Source: Mycocentrospora acerina (taxonomy: Eukaryota > Ascomycota > Dothideomycetes > Pleosporales). From it: a stretch of DNA of 64,000 nt. Under the pieces are notes generated by a model. The model saw only the letters and a program-made list of their open reading frames with translations, was not told the DNA's origin and ran no database searches. The position numbers and the translations under genes were made by a program. The stretch is from assembly GCA_022701365.1 (NCBI GenBank), contig JAKUHH010000184.1, forward strand, positions 124,001 to 188,000. The letters run 5' to 3'. Positions 55,754-64,000 of this stretch are shown one piece after another (positions within the stretch are counted from its first letter, which is position 1; every line of letters starts with the position of its first letter).

Positions 55754-57948
55754 ATGGCGCGGACATCACGGGGCGCCAACCAGCGCTCGACATGGTCAAT
55801 CGCCTTCTACCTCCTCCTCGTCCTTGTTGGCGGCTTGATGCTGGCCAAGACAGCACACGCTCAGGACCAGGAGCCTCTTAAGGATGACAGCAAGGCTGTC
55901 TCTGGCCCCGTCATTGGTATCGATTTGGGAACCACATACTCTTGTGTTGGTATCATGAAGAACGGAAAGGTCGAGATTATGGTCAACGACCAGGGTAAGC
56001 TGCAATGTGTCTTTGGGTGAGATGTAGCACATGCTAATCAGAACCTCTACAGGTAACCGTATCACTCCTTCCTGGGTCGCCTTCACCGACGATGAGCGCC
56101 TTGTTGGAGACGCCGCCAAGAACCAGTTCGCCAGCAACCCCCACAACACTGTCTTCGACATTGTAAGTCTACCCCGCTCCCAATTGATCTATGAAATGGG
56201 TACTAACTACACGATAGAAACGTCTTATCGGTTCCAAGTTCAACGACAAGTCTGTTCAGTCTGATATCAAGCACTTCCCCTTCAAGGTCATCAACAAGGG
56301 TGGCCAGCCCCGCGTCAGCGTTCAGGTCAACAAGGAGGAGAAGACCTTCACACCTGAGGAGATTTCCGCCATGATTCTCGGCAAGATGAAGGAGGTCGCC
56401 GAGAGCTACCTTGGCGAGGAGGTCAAGAACGCTGTCGTCACTGTTCCCGCCTACTTCAACGACGCTCAGCGCGCTGCCACCAAGGACGCCGGAACTATCG
56501 CCGGTCTCAACGTTCTCCGTGTCGTCAACGAGCCTACCGCCGCCGCTCTCGCCTACGGTCTTGACAAGACCGACCAGAAGGAACGCCAAGTTCTTGTCTA
56601 CGATCTTGGAGGTGGTACTTTCGATGTCTCCATCCTCACTATTGAGGAGGGTGTATTCGAGGTTCAGTCTACCGCTGGTGACACTCACCTCGGTGGTGAA
56701 GATTTCGACAACCGTGTCATCAACTACTTCGCCAAGAAGTACAACAAGGAGAAGAGCGTCGACATCACCAAGGACGCTAAGACCATGGGTAAGCTCAAGC
56801 GCGAGGTTGAGAAGGCCAAGCGCACGCTTTCTTCCCAGAAGACCACCAAGATCGAAATCGAGTCCTTCTTCAAGGGCGAGGATTTCTCCGAGACTCTGAC
56901 CCGCGCTAAGTTTGAGGAGCTTAACAACGATCTTTTCAAGAAGACGCTCAAGCCCGTTGAGCAGGTTCTTAAGGACGCCAAGCTGAAGAAGAGCGACATT
57001 GACGACATCGTTCTCGTCGGTGGTTCTACTCGTATCCCCAAGGTTCAGGCCATGCTCGAGGAGTTCTTCGGAAAGAAGGCTCGCAAGGATGTCAACCCCG
57101 ATGAGGCTGTCGCTTTCGGCGCCGCTGTTCAGGGTGGTGTTCTCTCCGGCGACAGCGCTACTGACGAGATCATTCTCATGGATGTCAACCCGCTTACTCT
57201 TGGTATTGAGACCACCGGTGGTGTCATGACTTCGCTCATCAAGCGCGGTACTACGATCCCTACCAAGAAGAGCCAGATCTTCTCTACCGCCGCCGATAAC
57301 CAGCCCGTAGTCCTGATCCAGGTCTTCGAGGGTGAACGCTCCATGACCAAGGACAACAACAACCTCGGCAAGTTCGAGCTCACCAACATTCCGTAAGTTT
57401 CCCGATGGCAGTTTCTCAGATCAGGACACAGCTAACATTTCGGCAGCCCTGCGCCCCGTGGTGTTCCCCAGATTGAGGTTACCTTTGAGCTTGACGCCAA
57501 CGGCATGCTCAAGGTCTCTGCCATTGACAAGGGTACCGGCAAGGGTGAGAGCATCACCATCACCAACGACAAGGGCCGCTTGAGCGCCGAGGACATTGAG
57601 CGCATGGTCGAGGAGGCCGAGAAGTACGCCGAGGAGGACAAGGCCAACCGTGAGCGCATTGAATCCCGCAACAAGCTCGAGAACTACGCCTACAGCCTCA
57701 AGAACCAGATCAACGATGAGGAGGGTCTTGGTGGCAAGATTGACGATGAGGACAAGGAGTCCCTCAAGGACGCCATCAAGGAGATCCAGGACTGGCTCGA
57801 GGAGAACGCCACCGAGGCTGTCGCCGAGGACTTTGACGAGCAGTTCCAGAAGCTGTCTGACGTTGCCTACCCCATCACCTCGAAGCTCTACGGCTCGTCT
57901 GGTGGCCCTGGTGGCGATGACGAGGAGCCTGGCCACGATGAGTTGTAG
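55754..57948 (+). CDS. KAR2: ER Hsp70 chaperone BiP/Kar2
   Basis: Predicted 675-aa lumenal Hsp70 that folds and translocates secretory proteins and takes part in the unfolded protein response. Exons are 55754-55994, 56053-56162, 56218-57392 and 57447-57948. All introns are GT-AG with CTAAC-like branch sites and matching phase. Signal anchor/peptide: SIAFYLLLVLVGGLMLAKTAHAQ. Hsp70 signatures follow in order: IGIDLGTTYSCV, VYDLGGGTFDVS and IVLVGGSTRIPKVQ. The substrate-binding domain starts after the third, with NPLTLGIET. The C-terminus is HDEL, the ER retrieval signal. Codon use is strongly biased to C/G-ending codons, as expected for an abundant protein and unlike the neighbouring accessory block. 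Confidence 0.98.
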
Positions 57949-58148
57949 ATGACTTTGTCGGGGCAGGAGTAAAAGTATTCAGTTTGTGCATGCACTCGTG
58001 GAGCTAGCTAGTCGCGGCATGTCGAGGCTTGTAAAGGTATTAGAAATGGACAGCAACATGAGGAGTTTGTAGTTGAAGTATTCTATGAATGACATGTTTT
58101 GAAACCTTTATATTGTTGTTTGTTGTTTTTAAATTGTTGTTAGATTTG

Positions 58149-58188
58149 ATTGATGTGGTTGATGTGGTTGATGTGGTTGATGTGAGTG
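58149..58188. repeat. 9-bp GATGTGGTT tandem repeat
   Basis: Four near-perfect units of TGATGTGGT in the 3' flank of BiP. Confidence 0.85.
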
Positions 58189-58670
58189 ACGCAAGAGTAA
58201 TGCAAGATTGTGATGATGGGATTATCATGTACCTACCCAACTAGGAAAGAAAGTCTGTGACTTCCCTCTCTTATGCAAACACCCAACCAAAAAAAAACAT
58301 GCCATTTGCGCGTAATTCTCAACCACCTTCTCCTCTTCAAAATTGACAACTGACAGCTCATGAATTGGTGTTTTAAAAAAAAATTCCGCATCCCTATACT
58401 CTTGAAACGCCCACGGATTCGTAAGTGTAATCAATCTATCAATGCGTGTGTTTGTCACAGACGTTTGTTCGTGCGTTTGCTCCGTTTCATCGCCTCTTTT
58501 TCTTTAACCCTCTCTCTCTCTCTCTTGTCTGTTATGCGTCCTCTTGGTATCCTTTCGTTTCCTTCCTTCCTTCACTCCCTCACTCCTTCCTTCCTTCTCT
58601 CCCTCACTCCTTCCTTCTTTCTCTTTTCCGTCTTTCTTCCTTTTTCTTTGCTTGGTTTTTTATACTCGGC

Positions 58671-58671
58671 C

Positions 58672-58720
<49 letters not shown>

Positions 58721-58721
58721 G
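58671..58721. repeat. CTGT tetranucleotide microsatellite
   Basis: About 12.5 perfect CTGT units, followed at 58771-58794 by a second microsatellite of six TATG units. Confidence 0.95.
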
Positions 58722-58828
58722 CCATCTTGCCGGCTAGGCTGCTCGTCGTTTTTTTTTCTCTCACTGCATATATGTATGTATGTATGTATGTATGCACTCT
58801 TCGCGTCTCGACTTGTGTTCTGGCTTAT

Positions 58829-58830
<2 letters not shown>

Positions 58831-58902
<72 letters not shown>

Positions 58903-59040
58903 NNNNNNNNNNNNNNNNNNNNNNNNNNNNNNNNNNNNNNNNNNNNNNNNNNNNNNNNNNNNNNNNNNNNNNNNNNNNNNNNNNNNNNNNNNNNNNNNNN
59001 NNNNNNNNNNNNNNNNNNNNNNNNNNNNNNNNNNNNNNNN

Positions 59041-59076
<36 letters not shown>
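58831..59076. repeat. CT dinucleotide microsatellite containing an assembly gap
   Basis: CT repeats run on both sides of 138 N bases (58903-59040). The gap clearly sits inside the repeat, so its true length is unknown. Confidence 0.95.
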
Positions 59077-59078
<2 letters not shown>

Positions 59079-59149
59079 CTCTCTCCACTCTCTCCACTCT
59101 CTCCACTCTCTCCACTCTCTCCACTCTCTCCACTCTCTCCACTCTCTCC
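59074..59149. repeat. 9-bp CACTCTCTC minisatellite
   Basis: About eight units of a CT-rich 9-mer continue directly from the CT microsatellite. The sequence then changes to GGTTCGGTTC-like runs (59162-59180). Confidence 0.9.
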
Positions 59150-59671
59150 TCTCTTCTTTGTTCGGTTTGGTTCGGTTCGATTCGATGCAGTTCGATTTGG
59201 TCAAGCGGTCCACGGTATGTTTACACCGGCAACGACAAATGCTGATTCAAGTGCTCGTCGGCCTGCCAAGCCCTGAGTAGCAGCTAGTGTGAGTTTGCTT
59301 GCAACGTGATTACAACACCTGTGACATGTCACGACAGAACACAGGTCACAGGTCACGAAAAAGAATACACAGGTCAATTTGGGTTCAACTTTTACATTGC
59401 AAGACTAATGATTTAGACAGTTATACAAAAAAACACGAATAATGTGATGGCAACGAGTCTAAATGCGAACGAGATTGCTCAGCCCATATCGTGCAATATC
59501 CGAATCAAAGAGCCATGCGGGTATCCTGCGAGAAAGTAACAATGTCCGAGGATGTCTTTTTGCGTAAATGGCCAAGACGGACAGATGGGTGATATGATGG
59601 AAAAAGGCATATGCGAGGGAAAAATCCAATTCAGACGACGCCAATACTCATACTCTCAAGAGACTCCACAC

Positions 59672-60851
59672 CTACTGGAAGGAGACCTTGACCGTCTCGC
59701 TGGAGGAGCCCATGGAGCAACCACCGCCGGTACCGGCCATGACAGAGTCGTAACCACCGCCACCACCGTTGGCAGCGTTGCAGTTGAAGAGGTCGTAGTC
59801 GGTACCGGCCTCGCAAGAGGACTTGCTGGAGTCCTTGCACTTGAACACGCATGTGTTCATGTCAGACACGCACTTTGAGCCCTTTGAGCTGATGGTGCGA
59901 CCATTCATGTTGACGTTACGGGAGACATCGAAAGCACCGGTGCTGCCAAAGGTCACCTCCCACCAGGTCTGGTCAAGGCCACCGAAGAGGGCAAGCTTGG
60001 TGGAGTCCCAGGCAGGGGCGCAGGCGGCAGGAACGTTCTCGGCGAACGAGACAACGACGCTCTGTCCAGACTTGAGGCCGACGGAGATTTCGGGCTGGTT
60101 GACATTGAGGGACATGCCAGAGAAGCCATTGGCCTTCCAGCAGAAGATGACGGCATCATCAGTGGCGTCGTTTGTGAACTCGGCCTTCCACTTGCTCTGG
60201 CTACCAATCCAGATGCCGCCATTGTTGCTCTTGGCGTTCTTACCGGCGGAGACGATGCCGAGAGACTTGACAATGGTGGAGACACCCTGGAGCAGGTCCG
60301 AGACGCTGTCCTTGATGTCGTCGAGAAGGTCGGAGACGGAGTTGGTCGAGACGACGGACGCGGCCTTGCTGGTGGCAGCCGGGGCAGGTGCCGATGACGA
60401 TGAGGATGACGACGACGATGAAGACGACGACGACGGCAGGGGAGCCTGAGAAGAGACAGGCTTGGATGATGGGAGCGGGGCGGCGCTGGAGGTGGGCACC
60501 TTCTTGGCCTCGGCCTTTGCCTGGGTTGGGGTGGGCGTCGGGGTGGCGACGGCGGCAGGCGAGGAGGCGACGACGGGGGTGGGCGAGGGCGAGGCGAAGA
60601 CGGAGCTCCAGTTGACGGCCTGCCAGTCGACGTCCTTGAGGTCGACGACGACCTTGTTCCAGTCGACGTCGGAGCCAGCGCTGCGCTTGGCGTCGCTATG
60701 GGAGGGTCAGCATTTTTGCGCGTGTGTGCAGGTCGCGGGCTGCTCACGCTTGGCGGCGCTCGTGGAAGCTGGCGTGACGGTTGTGCGCCTGCGAGGCAGC
60801 GGCCTGGCCGACGGCGAGGGTGCTCAGCACCATGGCGGAAGTGTAGCGCAT
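59672..60851 (-). CDS. Asp f 4-like secreted allergen-family protein
   Basis: Predicted 375-aa secreted protein. Minus-strand exons are 60748-60851 and 59672-60695, with a 52-nt GT-AG intron in phase. Signal peptide: MRYTSAMVLSTLAVGQAAA. The N-terminal part has a DWNKVVVDLKDVDW motif, then a Pro/Thr/Ala/Ser linker with a run of about 14 serines. The conserved C-terminal domain includes GGIWIGSQSKWKAEFTND, CWKANGFSGM, PEISVGLKSGQSV, WWEVTFGS and a Cys-rich end. This architecture matches the fungal family named after Aspergillus allergen Asp f 4, whose function is unknown. Members are extracellular or wall-associated. Confidence 0.87.
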
Positions 60852-63800
60852 GTTGGCGTTGGGGGTGGATTTGGTTCGTAACGTCGTTCAACGGCGCGGG
60901 CGGGTGTTGGGGTTGTGCAGATGAGCGTCTCTGTAGATTGTGTGGTGAGGAGCGTGCTGGGGGCTTGAAAAGACTGTGTGGTGAGCAGAGAGCAACACGG
61001 GCGTGAAGGAGTGGACGCGCAAAGGGCTGCTGAGGACGAAGCGAGGGACAATCGGCTGTTATAGCTGAGGGCGCGGTGAAGGGAGGATAAGGACAAAGCA
61101 GCCCGCAGCCGCCCAGGCGACGCGGCCTGCCCATCTCATCTCCTGTCGACGCAAGCGGCAACGCCTCTCTCGCACAATCCCCGGTGCCAATCTGGCGGCC
61201 GCCAATGGGACGCCGTGCCTGGATAGCGGGGCCCTGCTAGCGCCGCCGCTGATTGGCGTGCCTGATTCAGGAACGCTCGCCTCTTGAGCACCTCCAGAGT
61301 TTCGAAACCCTGCACCGGGCCAGCGCACACACACGGGGCACGGGGAGCACGGTGAAGACCGACAGCACATTAGCCGTGGCGAGTGCTGGCTGCCATGAAT
61401 AATATCGCTGCTGTCGACAACACGTCAAGACACGGTCAACCAGAAGAACAACACCAACATCATCGACAGCGTCTGGCCACGTCAGGCCCCGGCCGGAACG
61501 ACACCTGCGCAATTGCGATCTCCGCTGCTGTGACCGTCTGTCGCTGCGTGCCATGGAGAGACGACGCATTGCGCGTCCTGCCCGTCGCCGCCATCTAGAG
61601 TGGAGCTGCAAGACTCTTGCGCATTCCAGAACCTCTTCATCCACATGTGCACCGCATCGCTTCTGGCTCTAGCACGCGATTCATTCCCCCGTCTCAACAA
61701 CATTGCAAGCTACATACGACTACTTGTACATGTACCTGTTCCTGTTCCTGCTCCTGCTCCTGTTCCTGCTCCTGTCTCGCATTCGCGTCGTCGTACACAC
61801 TCGTCTAACCGGACACTCTCTCGGACACCCCTCTCCCAGCCCCAAGCACCCGTCAAATCACCGTATTTCTTATCTACCCATGTTAGCAACGATAATCCAT
61901 CGTGACACAAGCATAGCGCAGCCTTTTTGCCATTCTCCGCGTTCTCCACCTGCAACCCATCTGCACATGCGCTCTTTTTCTCTACCTCTTCTTCCCACTT
62001 GACTGATCCACCAAATCGGCCGAGCTTATCCAGCCCTATCGCAGGGCACCATAACTAACACCTTCTTTACCGGTCGCTGCTGCGGTGGATCGCCTCTGCA
62101 TGCACAGGAAATTACACATGCGGGAAGAAGCTGGCCAGCTACCAGTCATATGCAGGAACCACCGACTCCGCAGCCGTGTTGGCCAACGTCCTATGCAACG
62201 TGGTGGAGTGCAGTTCGTTGACCGTTGTCCACGCCCGATCCGATGACGGGGATTTTCAAGGAAGTGCAGGGGGGCCTTCTCTTGCTTGTCGATTTTTCCT
62301 GCTTGCCACCAATGATACTGCTCGAATTTCGGCAAGATTTTCTTTAACGTCGGGTTTTTCTCTTTCTTCTGGGTCATTCTTTCCTAGTCAAGTCTTTAGC
62401 ATCCGCTTACCAAGTCATACCTAAAGTCGAGCCGATGATGTGACTGCCCTTACACAGCACAGGGAGATGTGTCCTCTCAAACTGACAGCCGAGGACGTCA
62501 AACTTTGAGGACGCCCGAGAAAGCTCTGCATGTGGTAGTCTGCCAACATCTCTTGGTATATGCGCCTTCCATCACAATTGCCCACTGGAGTCAACATGAT
62601 GCATCTTCGCCTATCTCATCCTCACAGTGAGTGTTGAGTGATGGCAAGCACACTATCATCTGTAAATCCAAGCCACGCTCCTCTATCAGTGCCTTGTTGA
62701 AGACAAATCATACTCTCGCTGATACCACACGTTCAGCTGGTGCGGGGTGGTTGACATGCAGCTTATCGATATCTACCCTGCCGACATGACGACTGTTTTT
62801 GAACTTGTAGATCTCGGCTGCGATGTCCGGTACCTTTCAAAGTTTGAAGAATCCGCTTGTGCAAGGTATGGCTCGTCTGTGCAGGGAAAGTGCTGTCATA
62901 ATCGTAGAACGCTATTGTCCGCATTTCACCTCATCCTCGGCTACAGGACAAGTAGGTATTGGTAAGCCAGTTCGGCACTCAGACTAGTTCATACAAGGGA
63001 CTGCAAGCTTCACTACAGTCGCTATCTATTATGCAAGACTAGCTCAACAAAAAACTACAACACCCAACAGCACAGATTAGCACGATTACAGGTATCGCTG
63101 TAGTTAGAATGTGTCCTCGTCTCTCCTCGGCGTCAACGAGAATACGCGAGTAACATGGCGGCTACACCTGCCCTGTCTACGCACCCCCCACCTATCAAAC
63201 TCGTGAAACAAAACATCTAGAAACACATGTTTCCATCCATCCCCAACTTGTTTTACACGCATCTCTCACGCCTGCCTGAATTGGCGACCGCGGTTGCCTA
63301 GCGATTAAGCCAAGATTCCAATCTAGTCAGCAAAATATCGGCATGCTTGAACATGAAGGCGTCCGAAAATTACCCTCCAAATCACGTGTACAGTCATCTC
63401 TTCAATCGTTTCCACATTCATCTTATTTATCAATCTACTTTGTGACATGGAAGTACTTACCTTGAAAGCACAATACATTGCTCTTACACACCTCTCTTGT
63501 TTCGCTACCTTGCATCCAATTACATAATCCGCTTCAACTTCACACAACCAAATCCACGTCTGGGCAACACTCTCCTTGCATTTCTTCCTTGCCTGTATGT
63601 AAATAGCGCATCTCTTTCTCACACACACACTCTCTCTTTCTCTGTCTTACCCACACCGACACTTCTTCAACATTCATGCTGACTACCTCCCACCACAACC
63701 CACAACCCATAGCCCACAAGTCACAAATCACAAATCACAAATCACAAATCACAAGCTACAAAGTAATAGAAAGGGAAGAAAAAAAAAACCTATAATCATC

Positions 63801-64000
63801 ATATTATTTGTAGGCTGTAGTTACTGCATAGTCAAAACGTGGTAAGACATGACAGATTAGAATTCGAGAGAATAGAATGGAATAGAACGACTTGGGATAA
63901 GAAAAAGTAAAAATTAAAGATAAGTAGCAAAAGAAAAAAGAAAAAAGTAGGGATCCAATCCCATCTTTGGGACGATCGTCTCTGGGCATAATACAGTGTA
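60852..64000. other. 3.1-kb gene-free right end
   Basis: I cannot support a gene. It begins with the promoter of the Asp f 4-like gene. Long open frames at 60850-61650 are GC-rich antisense or composition effects without exon structure. A CCTGTT/CCTGCT hexamer run lies at about 61737-61776 and five TCACAAA units at 63721-63755. The pyrimidine-rich stretches near 62300-62420 and 63600-63660 suggest long leaders or promoters of a gene beyond the window. Confidence 0.5.

Larger units (their letters stand above)
57949..59671. other. Repeat-dense, pyrimidine-rich intergenic region
   Basis: This lies between the ends of BiP (+) and the Asp f 4-like gene (-). Almost all of it from 58140 to 59150 is simple-sequence DNA (listed separately), with an assembly gap. 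Open frames here are translations of repeats, not genes. From 59280 to 59670 there is ordinary AT-rich 3' flank. Confidence 0.7.

Noticed and set aside
56203..56688. 161-codon antisense frame inside the BiP gene
   Set aside because: It mirrors the strong codon bias of the BiP coding strand. It has no domain, and the sense gene is certain.
57421..57936. 171-codon antisense frame over the last BiP exon
   Set aside because: It is a mirror of biased Hsp70 codons and is Leu/Val-rich with no independent support.
58446..59276. Long frames through the CT repeats and the N run
   Set aside because: They are translations of simple repeats and gap characters, not genes.
59823..60449. 208-codon plus-strand frame opposite the Asp f 4-like gene
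   Set aside because: Antisense to a well-supported secreted protein. Its acidic end is the complement of the Ser repeat.
59953..61161. 402-codon minus-strand frame rich in Pro, Arg and Ser
   Set aside because: It is a shadow frame of the Asp f 4-like gene and its GC-rich promoter. The composition is typical of an off-frame read.
61703..62002. Leu/Phe-rich plus-strand frame that looks like a membrane protein
   Set aside because: It is a reading of a CCTGTT/CCTGCT hexamer repeat, with no other supporting sequence.
63285..63360. TTGCCTAGCGATTAAG, similar to a tRNA D-arm
   Set aside because: No matching acceptor stem or TPsiC box (GGTTCGAAT-like) at the right distance.

Overview
The window reads as nuclear chromosomal DNA of a filamentous ascomycete (Pezizomycotina; a Dothideomycete of the Pleosporales type would fit, but that is inference). 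Reasons: intron-rich genes with short GT-AG introns (about 45-65 nt, CTAAC-like branch sites), fungal-only families (Zn2Cys6 regulator, PRM10/ThrE-like membrane protein, fungal-type GT31, trichodiene-synthase-like terpene synthase, Asp f 4-like allergen), an ER Hsp70 ending in HDEL, and several genes broken by stops of the kind left by repeat-induced point mutation (RIP). I rebuilt the gene models by hand from splice signals and frame continuity. All multi-exon models given exact exons are consistent in phase.

Layout. 1-7.9 kb: a PRM10/ThrE-like membrane protein (2890-5913, +) and a secreted CE4 chitin deacetylase (6867-7866, -). 7.9-13 kb: gene-poor DNA with one broken gene (9709-11234, -). 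13-21 kb: a compact carbohydrate-use group made of a Zn2Cys6 regulator, a GH1 beta-glucosidase, a GH32 fructosidase/invertase-like enzyme and an MFS sugar transporter. The last two are divergent from one 296-bp promoter. 21.6-22.7 kb: a short-chain dehydrogenase. 25.6-29.9 kb: a terpene synthase and a cytochrome P450, transcribed divergently.

30-49 kb is accessory in character: AT-rich, gene-poor, with dispersed repeats and decayed genes. Islands of intact genes are a single-span membrane protein with a Cys-rich ectodomain (about 30.9-32.2 kb), a GT31 glycosyltransferase with a C-terminal Apple/PAN-like segment (33.6-35.0 kb), an APH-family kinase-like protein (36.5-37.4 kb), a small secreted crystallin-like protein (40.5-40.9 kb) and a CocE/NonD-type hydrolase (43.7-45.7 kb). 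A 116-bp repeat with short inverted ends occurs three times between 42.4 and 47.9 kb.

49-61 kb returns to denser, more conserved genes: a secreted Asn/Thr-rich protein, an FMP52-like NAD(P)-binding protein, a YqjM-type old yellow enzyme, the ER chaperone BiP/Kar2 and an Asp f 4-like secreted protein. Between the last two is a highly repetitive CT-rich block with a 138-base run of N. The last 3 kb has no gene I can support.

The most interesting points are the GH1/GH32/transporter/regulator group with a matching palindrome in the shared promoter, the terpene synthase/P450 pair, the 116-bp inverted-end repeat family, and unusually short candidate introns (27 and 36 nt).
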